The notes beneath the pieces are model-generated. The model was not told the DNA's origin. It saw only the letters and a program-made list of their open reading frames with translations, and ran no database searches. From the NCBI RefSeq assembly GCF_900129795.1, contig NZ_FQWW01000005.1, forward strand, positions 1 to 64,000: a stretch of DNA of 64,000 bases, given 5' to 3'. Below are positions 26,450-34,655 of the stretch, one piece after another (the stretch's first letter is position 1; the number at the start of each line of letters is the position of its first letter). The position numbers and the translations under genes were made by a program. This DNA comes from Flavobacterium sp. CF108. Lineage in GTDB: Bacteria > Bacteroidota > Bacteroidia > Flavobacteriales > Flavobacteriaceae.

Positions 26450-27289
26450 ATGAAATCACTATTCGACGCCGTTTCTTTTAAATGCAGCAAACTGATTACC
26501 AAAAACTACAGTTCTTCTTTTTCGCTTGCTGTAAAAATGCTGTCACCAAGCATTCGTGATGCTATTTACAGCATTTACGGATTTGTTCGTTTTGCTGATG
26601 AAATTGTGGATTCTTTTCATGATTATGATAAACAATCCCTAATTGACGATTTTGAAAAAGAATATTATAAAGCAATGAAATTAGGAATCAGCCTAAATCC
26701 TATTTTAAATTCATTTCAGCATACTGTGAAAGAATATAATATTACCGACGATCTGGTTCAGGCATTTTTAAAAAGCATGAAACTCGACCTTATAAAATCA
26801 ACTTACAACACACAAGCCGAATACACAGATTACATTTACGGTTCTGCCGATGTTGTGGGCTTAATGTGTTTAAAGGTTTTTGTTACAGGAAAAGAACAAA
26901 AATACGAGCAGTTAAAAAATGAAGCCATGCGATTAGGATCGGCTTTTCAGAAAGTGAATTTTTTGAGAGATTTAAAAGATGACAATACAATCTTGAACCG
27001 AACTTATTTCCCGGGTGTTAACCTCAACAATTTCAACGAAGATTCAAAAACACAGATCATCAAAGAAATCGAAGAAGATTTCCGCATTGCGTATCAGGGA
27101 ATTATAAAATTGCCAATAGAAGCCAAATTTGGAGTTTATACCGCATATGTTTATTATAGAAAATTGCTTAAAAAACTAAAAAATACACCGTCTCATGAAA
27201 TTGGGAATTCAAGAATCCGGGTTTCAAATTATACAAAAGCAGGGCTTTTAGCGCAGTCGTTTGTAACGTATAAACTGAAGTTAGTATAA
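26450..27289 (+). CDS. crtB: Phytoene/squalene synthase family protein, phytoene synthase
   Basis: A 279-residue enzyme that condenses two geranylgeranyl diphosphates to phytoene. The first Asp-rich motif is FADEIVDSF (about 47-55) and the second is LRDLKDDN (about 174-181). YGSADVVGLMCL and KVNFLRD are family signatures. It is co-transcribed with crtI. No geranylgeranyl diphosphate synthase gene is in the window, so substrate supply must be encoded elsewhere. Confidence 0.95.
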   Translation: MKSLFDAVSFKCSKLITKNYSSSFSLAVKMLSPSIRDAIYSIYGFVRFADEIVDSFHDYDKQSLIDDFEKEYYKAMKLGISLNPILNSFQHTVKEYNITDDLVQAFLKSMKLDLIKSTYNTQAEYTDYIYGSADVVGLMCLKVFVTGKEQKYEQLKNEAMRLGSAFQKVNFLRDLKDDNTILNRTYFPGVNLNNFNEDSKTQIIKEIEEDFRIAYQGIIKLPIEAKFGVYTAYVYYRKLLKKLKNTPSHEIGNSRIRVSNYTKAGLLAQSFVTYKLKLV

Positions 27290-27328
27290 TTTCGTTCAGT
27301 TTTGTCATTCTGATTAAGCTAACAGTTT

Positions 27329-27428
27329 GACATCCTGAGCGAAGTCGAAGGAACGCGAGAGGCTCGACAAAGATTGTCACTTTAGATTGCGGAGCTACTT
27401 ACGGTCCTTCGACTTCGCTCAGGATGAC
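27329..27428. repeat. CTTCGACTTCGCTCAGGA inverted-repeat element, copy 1
   Basis: GACATCCTGAGCGAAGTCGAAGGA-type left arm (27329-27352) and its reverse complement right arm (27405-27428) enclose about 52 nt. The whole spacer could fold as a long hairpin between crtB and crtZ. A single arm of the same family occurs at 29987-30011. Confidence 0.75.
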
Positions 27429-27544
27429 AAAAATGAGAGAATCAGGCAATAAAACAAAAAAATAATCTTTAGAGTCAATCTTTTATAAACTAAAGTTAAG
27501 CTCTACATATTTTAAATCATAATTTTAATAACAACATTTATAAA

Positions 27545-27985
27545 ATGATTTCTTTTTTAATCTTTTTAGGCGTTTTTCTGTTTATGGAATGTGTTACCTG
27601 GCTTACGCACAAATATGTAATGCACGGTTTTATGTGGTATTTTCACGCCGATCATCATCAGCCAAAATACGAGCATACTTTTGAGCGCAATGACATTTTC
27701 TTTGTCATTTTTGCGACACCAAGTATTCTTTTATTTTATTTTGGGGTTGAAGGCGGGTTCAATTATTTATTTTTTATTGCCTGCGGTATTACGCTTTACG
27801 GAGCTTGTTATTTTTTAATTCACGATGTATTAATTCATCAGCGTTTTAAATGGTTCAAAAACACTAAAAACAAATACCTAATCGGACTCCGAAAGGCGCA
27901 TAAAACACACCACAAACACCTAAATAAAGAAAAGGGAGAATGTTTCGGAATGTTGTTTGTACCCTTAAAATATTATAAAATGTAG
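27545..27985 (+). CDS. crtZ: Beta-carotene hydroxylase, fatty acid hydroxylase superfamily
   Basis: A 146-residue membrane di-iron hydroxylase expected to add 3-hydroxyl groups to beta-carotene, giving zeaxanthin, the usual flavobacterial pigment. The His clusters are HKYVMH, HADHH, H-DVLIH and HKTHHKH. Hydrophobic spans are at about 3-18, 56-75 and 78-95. It is separated from crtB by 255 nt holding a palindromic repeat, so it may have a separate promoter. Lycopene cyclase (crtY), needed to make the substrate, is not in this window. Confidence 0.92.
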   Translation: MISFLIFLGVFLFMECVTWLTHKYVMHGFMWYFHADHHQPKYEHTFERNDIFFVIFATPSILLFYFGVEGGFNYLFFIACGITLYGACYFLIHDVLIHQRFKWFKNTKNKYLIGLRKAHKTHHKHLNKEKGECFGMLFVPLKYYKM

Positions 27986-28037
27986 ATTATTTGAGCGTTC
28001 CCAAAGATACATTTGTAACAATTGATTTAGTTAGAAG

Positions 28038-28547
28038 ATGAAATTATACAAGATAGCAACCGTACAATATGTAAACGCCAAGGTCGAAGACTGCTGGGAT
28101 TTTTTCTCCAGTCCAAAAAACCTGCAGACGATTACACTCGACAATATGAATTTTGAAATCAAAGATTTCGATGAAAAGCGAATGTATCACGGGCAGATTA
28201 TAACTTATACTTTACGACCGCTTTTAGGTATCAAAATTTCGTGGGTCACCGAAATTACAGCCTGCAAAGAGAACCACTATTTTATCGATGTTCAGCGTTT
28301 TGGCCCTTATAAATTATGGCATCACAAACACTTTTTTGAACGAACAATCGACGGCGGAACCAAAATGACAGACATTGTTCATTATGCGCTCCCACTCGGG
28401 ATTTTAGGAAGAATTATGAATCGGTTAGTAGTGAAGAACAAACTAAAAACAATTTTTGATTTCCGTTATAACAAAATCGAAGAATTGTTTAATTCAAAAT
28501 CACAGCCAAAGATTATTCAGATTAATGCAGAGCAAAAAAGCATTTAA
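28038..28547 (+). CDS. SRPBCC-family protein
   Basis: A 169-residue START/Bet v1-like ligand-binding fold (KIATVQYVNAKVEDCWDFFSSPKNLQTITLDNM; then FVDVQ-like FIDVQRFGPYKLWHHKHFFE; MTDIVHYALPLGILGRIMN). These proteins are common in light-induced LitR/CarH gene clusters beside photolyase and the TIGR01777 epimerase, but their ligand is unknown. It lies 52 nt after crtZ and 93 nt before photolyase, all on the same strand. Confidence 0.8.
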   Translation: MKLYKIATVQYVNAKVEDCWDFFSSPKNLQTITLDNMNFEIKDFDEKRMYHGQIITYTLRPLLGIKISWVTEITACKENHYFIDVQRFGPYKLWHHKHFFERTIDGGTKMTDIVHYALPLGILGRIMNRLVVKNKLKTIFDFRYNKIEELFNSKSQPKIIQINAEQKSI

Positions 28548-28554
28548 AAAGAAA

Positions 28555-28618
28555 GGCACAGATTTCACAGATTAACACAGATTTAATCCTTTTAAATCAT
28601 TTAATCTGTGGCAAAAAA
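28555..28618 (-). repeat. Dispersed CACAGATTAA repeat family, copy in reverse orientation
   Basis: GGCACAGATTTCACAGATTAACACAGATTT and then TTTAATCTGTGGCAAAAAAA form an AT-rich inverted repeat just before photolyase (units given separately). It is the reverse-complement version of the two copies at 48457-48626. An in-frame GTG at 28608 lies inside this repeat and is unlikely to be the photolyase start. Confidence 0.65.
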
Positions 28619-28640
28619 ACAAAACGGAATTCTCAACATA

Positions 28641-29936
28641 ATGACAAAACAAAAAGTTTCCTTTTTCTGGTTCAGACGTGATTTACGTTTAGAAGATAAT
28701 ACCGGATTATTTCACGCTTTACAATCGAATTTTCCTGTAATTCCATTATTTATTTTTGATGATGATATTCTGGACAATCTTCCGAAAAACGATGCCAGAG
28801 TAAGTTTTATTTACGATTCTCTTCAAAAAATAAATACCGAATTAAATACTTTTGAATCTTCGATTTTAATCAAAAAAGGAAAAACAAAAGACGTTTGGAA
28901 ATCACTTTTAGAAGAATTTGATATTCAAAACGTATTTTTCAATAAAGATTATGAGCCTTTTGCAATCCAGCGTGATACAGCAATTTGTTCTTTATTAAAA
29001 GAAAATAATATCGAATGTTTCTCTTTTAAAGATCATGTTATTTTCGAAGAAAAAGAAATCACAAAAGCCGATGGGCTTCCGTACACGGTTTATACACCTT
29101 ATAAAAATAAATGGCTCGAAAAATATCATTTTTTAGGATCGGCTCCAGAATATGATTCGAAACCATTTCAATCTAATTTTGCAAAAAATCAATTTACATT
29201 TCCTGAATTAGCAGCAATTGGTTTTGAAAGAAGCTCGATAAAAGTTCAGCCGCACAACTTAACACAAATTGTCAATTATAAAGAAACAAGAGATTTTCCG
29301 GCTCTTGACAGTACATCTTACCTTTCGCCGCATTTGCGTTTCGGAACCGTGAGTATTCGGAAACTGGTAAACTGGGCAAATCGAAAAAATCAGACTTTTT
29401 TAAGTGAATTGATTTGGAGGGAATTCTTTATTCAGATTCTGTTTAGTTTTCCTAATTGTGTGAATCACAATTTTAAATCGGCTTACGACGGAATTCAATG
29501 GCGAAATAATGAAGAAGATTTCAAACGCTGGTGTTCCGGAACAACTGGATACCCAATGGTCGATGCCGGAATGCGGCAACTCAATGAAACGGGTTATATG
29601 CACAATCGTGTTCGTATGGTTGTGGCCAGTTTTTTATGCAAACATTTATTGATTAACTGGCAATGGGGCGAAGCTTATTTTGCTGAAAAACTATTGGATT
29701 TTGAATTAGCTTCAAACGTAGGAAACTGGCAATGGGCAGCGGGAACAGGCTGCGATGCCGCGCCGTATTTCAGAGTTTTTAATCCTGAAATCCAACAAAA
29801 GAAATTTGACGAAAAAGGCGAATACATCCGCAAATGGATTCCTGAGTTTGATTTTGGTTATAATGAACCTATGGTTGATCATGCCTTTGCGAGGGATCGC
29901 GCGATTGCGACTTATAAGGCGGGGATTTTGAAATAA
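28641..29936 (+). CDS. phr: Deoxyribodipyrimidine photolyase
   Basis: A 431-residue class I photolyase/cryptochrome that repairs cyclobutane pyrimidine dimers using blue light. The N-terminal antenna Rossmann domain opens with SFFWFRRDLRLEDNTG. The FAD domain has SYLSPHLRFGTVS, SELIWREFF, MRQLNETGYMHNRVRMV and WQWAAGTGCDAAPYFRVFNP. I chose ATG 28641 because family proteins start directly before this motif and the upstream GTG at 28608 is repeat-derived. Its place in the carotenoid cluster fits light-induced photoprotection. Confidence 0.94.
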   Translation: MTKQKVSFFWFRRDLRLEDNTGLFHALQSNFPVIPLFIFDDDILDNLPKNDARVSFIYDSLQKINTELNTFESSILIKKGKTKDVWKSLLEEFDIQNVFFNKDYEPFAIQRDTAICSLLKENNIECFSFKDHVIFEEKEITKADGLPYTVYTPYKNKWLEKYHFLGSAPEYDSKPFQSNFAKNQFTFPELAAIGFERSSIKVQPHNLTQIVNYKETRDFPALDSTSYLSPHLRFGTVSIRKLVNWANRKNQTFLSELIWREFFIQILFSFPNCVNHNFKSAYDGIQWRNNEEDFKRWCSGTTGYPMVDAGMRQLNETGYMHNRVRMVVASFLCKHLLINWQWGEAYFAEKLLDFELASNVGNWQWAAGTGCDAAPYFRVFNPEIQQKKFDEKGEYIRKWIPEFDFGYNEPMVDHAFARDRAIATYKAGILK

Positions 29937-29944
29937 GTTTTTTT

Positions 29945-30057
29945 GTTTCAGGTTTCAAGTTACATCCAGTGTGTCCTCACTTTGCAATCCTTCGACTTCG
30001 CTCAGGAGGACAAAAATTGTGTTCAATCTAATAACCTGAAACTTGAAACCTGAAACA
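29945..30057. repeat. Nested palindromic repeat (GTTTCAGGTTTCAAGTT type) between convergent genes
   Basis: Outer arms GTTTCAGGTTTCAAGTTA and AACTTGAAACCTGAAAC flank an inner TCCTTCGACTTCGCTCAGGA arm (29987-30011) of the family seen at 27329-27428. Two repeat families are therefore nested. It probably acts as a bidirectional terminator for photolyase and the AarF gene. Confidence 0.7.
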
Positions 30058-30061
30058 AAAA

Positions 30062-31366
30062 CTAATACTTTAAATAGTTATCAACCACAATTTTCGCCTT
30101 TAAATCAAACATTAAATTATAAAGTCCGAAGAAAGTACGGTTCATATAAATAAAGTGCTTAGAGCCACGATTTCCGTTCATTTTTTTCAAATTTGTATCT
30201 TCAGAAAAGCGTTTGCCTAATTCTGCAATCGCGTTAAAGAAAGTTTCATCGGCAAAATCAAAAGTTTCATTTTGAAAAGGTTTTGTAAAAAGTGATAATA
30301 AATCATGAAACATATCGGTGAAATATTCCACTTCTGCCGGACTATCATCTGGACGAAGGATTTCTAATTCGAATAATTTCTCATTAAAACGTTTTTCATC
30401 TGTAATTACATTTTTGTTGATTAACTCAAAATATGGCGTGTAGAATTCTTCAGGAATTTGTTTCATACAGCCAAAATCCAAGGCAATTAATTGGTTTTCA
30501 TCATTAACTAAAAAATTTCCCGGATGCGGATCTGCGTGTACTTTTCGCAAAACATGAATTTGGTACATATAAAAATCCCAAAGCGCCTGCCCTACTTTAT
30601 CGCCAACTTCCTGATCTGTATTTTTAGCGGTAAATTCAGAAAGATGAATTCCTGTCATCCAATCCATTGTAATGATTTTCTCTGATGAAAATTCCGGATA
30701 GTAATTCGGGAAAATGATATTTTCAATTTTATTACAAGCTTCTACAACCTCCTGACTTTGTTTTAATTCTAACAAATAGTTGGTTTCTTCAATAAGTTTA
30801 TCTTCAACTTCTTTAAAATATTTATCTGAGTCTTTTCCCTGCAGATTAAACATTCTGATCGCAATAGGTTTTACCAAAGCCAAGTCTGAAGAAATACTGT
30901 TGGCAACGCCGGGATATTGAATTTTAACAGCCAATTTTTTATCATTTTTCTTAGCCAGATGAACCTGACCAATACTTGCTGCATTTACGGAATTTGCATT
31001 GAACTCATCAAAAATTTCATAAGGTGTTTTGCCAAAATTAGTCTTGAAAGTTTTTAAAACTAAAGGTGCAGAAAGCGGTGGAACTGAAAATTGCGATAAA
31101 GAAAATTTCTCCACATAAGCCTGAGGCAAAAAGTTTTTGTCCATGCTTAACATCTGCGCCACTTTCAAGGCACTTCCTTTTAAGCTTTTAAGTCCGTCGT
31201 AAATATCTTCAGCGTTATTTTCGTTTAGTTTATCTCGGGTTAAATCTGGGTTTACTACTTTTTCAGCATAGTGCTTTATATAATTTACTCCGATTTTGGC
31301 GCCGGTTTGAACTAGTTTTCCGGCTCTTTCTATTTTTGAAGTTGGAATATAATCGATTGTTTTCAT
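30062..31366 (-). CDS. AarF/ABC1/UbiB-family atypical kinase
   Basis: A 434-residue ABC1 kinase-like protein. KxGQ-like SLKGSALKVAQMLSM replaces the P-loop. The catalytic Lys is in KLAVKIQYPGV, and HVLRKVHADPHPGNFLV with LIALDFGCMKQI give the catalytic and metal sites. UbiB relatives support isoprenoid quinone synthesis or lipid handling. Its start codon overlaps the stop of the upstream tetR gene by 4 nt (ATGA), so the two are co-transcribed. Proximity to carotenoid genes suggests an isoprenoid link, but that is inference. Confidence 0.88.
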   Translation of the reverse strand: MKTIDYIPTSKIERAGKLVQTGAKIGVNYIKHYAEKVVNPDLTRDKLNENNAEDIYDGLKSLKGSALKVAQMLSMDKNFLPQAYVEKFSLSQFSVPPLSAPLVLKTFKTNFGKTPYEIFDEFNANSVNAASIGQVHLAKKNDKKLAVKIQYPGVANSISSDLALVKPIAIRMFNLQGKDSDKYFKEVEDKLIEETNYLLELKQSQEVVEACNKIENIIFPNYYPEFSSEKIITMDWMTGIHLSEFTAKNTDQEVGDKVGQALWDFYMYQIHVLRKVHADPHPGNFLVNDENQLIALDFGCMKQIPEEFYTPYFELINKNVITDEKRFNEKLFELEILRPDDSPAEVEYFTDMFHDLLSLFTKPFQNETFDFADETFFNAIAELGKRFSEDTNLKKMNGNRGSKHFIYMNRTFFGLYNLMFDLKAKIVVDNYLKY

Positions 31367-32025
31367 TGTTTGCTGTATATTTTTTCTTTGAATAGAAATT
31401 TTCCAAAATCTATTAAATGATTCATTGGCGCAACATTCATTAATTCAAATGATGCATTAACCGATTTTTCGATAAAGATGTCTGTTTTTTCAAAAGCGGC
31501 AGATTCATCTTCCATCCAGAATTTAATGGTCAGCATTAATTGTAACCATGCCGATTCCTGAATGGCTTTTTCCTGAAATTTCTGCAGTTTTTCTTGTTCT
31601 AATCTATAATCATCAGTTAGAATTTCTGAAACATATTCTTTAAAACTATTTCTAAGTGTAGTTAACTGAACCAGGTTTTTAAGCGGATTTCTATCAATTT
31701 TAAGCGATTGTAAAACGTAACTTCTGTTTGCGGTTAAGATTTCGAAGAAGGTAAAATAGAAACTCAGCATTTTATTCTTCATGTCATATTCCTGATATTC
31801 TTCGTTTTTATGAAGTAAGCTGACTGTGTTTTCAAAAAACAGTCGGAATATTTCTTTTTCTAAACCTTCTAATGTTCCAAAAAAGGAATAAAACTCAGCT
31901 TCGGTAAAATCATTTTCTTTGGCAAAATGATAAACTGACTTTGGTTTTTGGCCTTTTTCTAAAACTTCATCCATGTATTTTGAAACGATATCATCTTTGG
32001 TAATTACCTTCTTTTTAGTCGTCAT
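31363..32025 (-). CDS. TetR-family transcriptional regulator
   Basis: A 220-residue protein with an N-terminal TetR helix-turn-helix (DDIVSKYMDEVLEKGQKPKSVYHFAKENDFTEAEFYSFFG, residues 11-50) and an all-helical ligand domain. It is co-encoded with the AarF gene and divergent from the TIGR01777 gene. The 99-bp divergent spacer has two opposed TACCTTTA boxes and a candidate CarH-type operator. Confidence 0.85.
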   Translation of the reverse strand: MTTKKKVITKDDIVSKYMDEVLEKGQKPKSVYHFAKENDFTEAEFYSFFGTLEGLEKEIFRLFFENTVSLLHKNEEYQEYDMKNKMLSFYFTFFEILTANRSYVLQSLKIDRNPLKNLVQLTTLRNSFKEYVSEILTDDYRLEQEKLQKFQEKAIQESAWLQLMLTIKFWMEDESAAFEKTDIFIEKSVNASFELMNVAPMNHLIDFGKFLFKEKIYSKQ

Positions 32026-32050
32026 TTTATTTAAAATTTAGAATTTGCCA

Positions 32051-32093
32051 TAAAGGTAAACATTGTTTAAGTACCTTTACTAATGATTAAACG
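32051..32093. promoter_or_regulatory. Divergent promoter region with candidate operator O3
   Basis: TGTTTAA (32064-32070) and TTAAACG (32087-32093) have a 16-nt spacer, matching O1 and O2. Opposed -7-like boxes, TACCTTTA on the plus strand (32072-32079) and on the minus strand (32051-32058), would serve the TIGR01777 and tetR genes. The TGTTTA arm also pairs with an overlapping TAAACA at 32058-32063. Confidence 0.6.
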
Positions 32094-32124
32094 GCAAGCA
32101 CTGTTAAATATATTATAAACTATT

Positions 32125-33036
32125 ATGACTCAAAATGTTCTATTAACCGGAGGAAGCGGATTCATTGGAAAACATTTAACAAATGTTCTTATTGAAGCTG
32201 GATATTCTGTGTCTGTTTTGAGTCGTTCTGATAAAGAAAACACTGCTCAAATCACGTATTACAAATGGGATTTAAACAAAAATTATATAGACGAAAATGC
32301 TGTTTTAAATGCTGATTTCATAATTCATCTTGCGGGTGAAGGAATCGTTGAAAAAAGATGGACAGAAAAGAGAAAAAAAGCAATTTTAGAAAGCCGCATA
32401 AAACCCATTGATTTGATCTTTTCAGTTTTAGAAAAAAACAATAAAAAACTTAACGCTTTTATTTCGGCTTCGGGAGTTGGTATTTACGGCGCTGTTACCA
32501 GTCACAAAGTTTGTACGGAAGAAACGCCTGCAGCAAATGACTTTTTAGGCACAACCTGCCAAATTTGGGAAAATGCAGTTGATAAAATCGAAGCATTAGG
32601 CATTCGAACCGTAAAAATCAGAACTGCAATTGTATTGGGAAAAGATGAAGGATTTTTGAAAAAAGTCAATCCTAATTTTAAAGCTGGTTTTGGTGCCGTT
32701 TTAGGATCAGGAAAACAATATTTACCATGGATTCATATCGAGGATTTATCTCAAATTTATTGCAAAGCAGTTTCAGATGACCAAATGCATGGCCCGTATA
32801 ATGCGGCTGTGACAGATAACACTACAAATTCGAGGTTTTCTAAAATACTGGCAACATTATACGGGTATGCTATCTGGCTTCCTAAAATACCTCCTTTTAT
32901 TCTTAAAATTGTTTTAGGAGAAATGAGCGAAGCTGTTTTAACAGGCCAAAGGGTTTCATCAGAAAAAATACAAAAAACCGGATTTGAATTTCAGTTTACT
33001 GATTTAGAAAAAGCGCTTATAGCAAGCATCAATTAA
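32125..33036 (+). CDS. TIGR01777-family NAD(P)-dependent epimerase/oxidoreductase
   Basis: A 303-residue short-chain dehydrogenase-like protein (YfcH family). The Rossmann motif LTGGSGFIGKHLTNVL is at residues 7-22, with family signatures IIHLAGEGIVEKRWTEKRKKAILESRI and SASGVGIYG. PWIHIEDL and the C-terminal DUF1731-like SEKIQKTGFEFQF segment complete the family profile. The reaction is unknown. Homologs recur in light-induced LitR/CarH clusters. A CarH-type operator candidate lies about 32 nt upstream. Confidence 0.9.
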   Translation: MTQNVLLTGGSGFIGKHLTNVLIEAGYSVSVLSRSDKENTAQITYYKWDLNKNYIDENAVLNADFIIHLAGEGIVEKRWTEKRKKAILESRIKPIDLIFSVLEKNNKKLNAFISASGVGIYGAVTSHKVCTEETPAANDFLGTTCQIWENAVDKIEALGIRTVKIRTAIVLGKDEGFLKKVNPNFKAGFGAVLGSGKQYLPWIHIEDLSQIYCKAVSDDQMHGPYNAAVTDNTTNSRFSKILATLYGYAIWLPKIPPFILKIVLGEMSEAVLTGQRVSSEKIQKTGFEFQFTDLEKALIASIN

Positions 33037-33038
33037 AA

Positions 33039-33608
33039 TCATTTCAAAGTTAAATACTTCATATCTTCACTTTGTACAACTCCAAGTAAATGAGTATTGG
33101 CCGTTTTTGAAATTTTACTGGCAACAACACTTGGTATTGCTATATTAAAATCTGAAACTGAGATTGGGTAATTACACGAAATTTGTATTCCTTCCGGAAC
33201 TCTTTTTATCAAGGCTTTCATTTCAATGATTTTCGATTTTCCGTGAAGGTAAAGTTTTCCTTTTACGTCATATTCCTTTTCAATTTCATCAACGTTTTTT
33301 AAGTCAAATTTTTGAACTTTCCCTTTAAAAACTGATTTTGGATAACGATGGCTTTCAATATAATTTTCATTAAAATGTTCTTGCATTAAATCCATTTTAA
33401 AACGAAAATCTTTGATTACAACAGTACAGATTAAAGTACTTGTTTCAGGTTCGAGAATAATAGTTCCGAGTTTATTTACTGCTTTTACTTCTTCAAAAAA
33501 AGGAACAGAAGCTTCAAAATTTACAACTGCCGTAGTGGTTTTAAATTTGTCTTGGGCAAGTAATGAAAATGCAGTAAAAAATAAAATAAGCAATGTAGTT
33601 CTTTTCAT
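33039..33608 (-). CDS. YceI-family exported protein
   Basis: A 189-residue secreted lipocalin-like protein: signal peptide MKRTTLLILFFTAFSLLAQ, then the YceI domain (FKTTTAVVNFEASVPFFEEVKA; FVFKMDLM-like FRFKMDLMQEHFNENYIES; YPKSVFKGK; YLHGKSK). YceI relatives bind polyprenoid chains. The ATG at 33608 places the signal peptide correctly; a start 12 nt upstream is possible. It converges with the TIGR01777 gene with 2 nt between stops. No terminator is visible between them. Confidence 0.87.
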   Translation of the reverse strand: MKRTTLLILFFTAFSLLAQDKFKTTTAVVNFEASVPFFEEVKAVNKLGTIILEPETSTLICTVVIKDFRFKMDLMQEHFNENYIESHRYPKSVFKGKVQKFDLKNVDEIEKEYDVKGKLYLHGKSKIIEMKALIKRVPEGIQISCNYPISVSDFNIAIPSVVASKISKTANTHLLGVVQSEDMKYLTLK

Positions 33609-33820
33609 AATCGTCATCAATTAAACAATTATGTCATTCTATTTCTAAGAAGAATTTTACAAGTTCAAAAATAGAACGGCAGTACTCCGTGAAAAAATTC
33701 GTAACCTAATGTTTATACTTAAAGTTACGAAATTTACAGATGCAGAGTTCTTGAACTAGTGCTAAATATTTGTGAATGTTTTTGGGGTGTGAAATGGTGG
33801 TTGTAAATATGAAATATAAA

Positions 33821-34053
33821 GTCCCTACGGGACAAAAACGGTATCGGTAATTTATTTTTTTCTACCGATATTTAATCTCTACGAGATATTTTTTTGACGG
33901 TAAAAAAACAAATTTCTCATAATCCCTCCGGGACAAAATGAAATTGTAAATTTTAATTTTTCTACCGATATTTAATTCCTAACGGAATATCTCGTAGAGA
34001 TTAAATATCGGTAGAAAAAAACAATGAATAGCCCCAAAATGTCCCGTAGGGAC
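33821..34053. repeat. Large palindromic element, GTCCCTACGGGAC / CTACCGATATTTAAT family
   Basis: Outer reverse-complement boxes GTCCCTACGGGAC (33821-33833) and GTCCCGTAGGGAC (34041-34053) enclose CTACCGATATTTAATCTCTACGAGAT-type arms at about 33860-33892. A 55-bp palindrome lies at 33961-34015 (TCTACCGATATTTAAT .. ATTAAATATCGGTAGA), with another box TCCCTCCGGGAC at 33923-33934. There is no ORF. The remaining gap 33609-33820 shows nothing I can support. Confidence 0.8.
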
Positions 34054-34077
34054 TATACTGCTATTATTAATGACATT

Positions 34078-34473
34078 TTATCCATGCATTGGCGTACAAA
34101 TCTCCAATAAAAACCCGTCTGTATCTCTTACATACGCGACAACTTGTCCCCACGGCTTTTTCTTTGGTTCTGCAACTAAAACAGCTCCAAACGAAGTTGC
34201 TTTTTGAACAAGTTCTCCAACATCTTCTGTAATAAAACCTAATTCAATTGCAAAAGGCTTGTCTTCTAAACTGCTTTCTATAAAACCTTCGCTTAAGTTT
34301 TGCGATGCTAATTTTTTTGATGCAAACGAAATAGTGGTTTCGCCAGTATTTAATTCTCCATAATCATTATCCGGACTTATAAACTTTCTTGCAAATCCAA
34401 ATACATTTTCATAAAACTCTATTGATTTTTCTACGTCTTCAACGTACAAAATTGTATATCCAAACTTTACCAT
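34078..34473 (-). CDS. VOC-superfamily (glyoxalase/bleomycin-resistance-like) protein
   Basis: A 131-residue vicinal-oxygen-chelate fold with two beta-alpha-beta-beta-beta units (FGYTILYVEDVEKSIEFYENVFGF; AIELGFITEDVGELVQKATSFGA; KKPWGQVVAYVRDTDGFLLEICTP). It may be a lyase, a dioxygenase or a resistance binder; the sequence does not decide. I chose ATG 34473 because the upstream in-frame extension to 34539 is derived from the neighbouring palindromic repeat. Repeats lie on both sides of the gene. Confidence 0.85.
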   Translation of the reverse strand: MVKFGYTILYVEDVEKSIEFYENVFGFARKFISPDNDYGELNTGETTISFASKKLASQNLSEGFIESSLEDKPFAIELGFITEDVGELVQKATSFGAVLVAEPKKKPWGQVVAYVRDTDGFLLEICTPMHG

Positions 34474-34510
34474 GATTTCTTTATTTAATGAATGATTAAT
34501 AAAAATGAGA

Positions 34511-34654
34511 TGTCCCTGGGACAAAATGTGTGGATGCATATCTTTTTCGTCTACTGCCGACGAGATATTATATTACTAATATAATCATTGAATAAAAAAA
34601 TTACAACTAAATAAGAAAGAAAAATTTCGGAGAGATATCTGATTGGTAGAAAAA
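34511..34654. repeat. Degenerate second copy of the GTCCC/CTACCGATATTT repeat
   Basis: TGTCCCTGGGACA (34511-34523), CTACTGCCGACGAGATATT (from about 34561) and GAGATATCTGATTGGTAG (about 34632-34649) are decayed versions of the boxes at 33821-34053. With that copy they flank the VOC gene. Confidence 0.55.
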
Positions 34655-34655
34655 T

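Noticed and set aside
28608..28640. GTG start for photolyase
   Set aside because: It lies inside the CACAGATTAA repeat; the ATG at 28641 is directly before the conserved SFFWFRRDLRL motif.
34474..34539. N-terminal extension of the VOC protein
   Set aside because: The codons lie in the palindromic repeat remnant and are absent from the family N-terminus.
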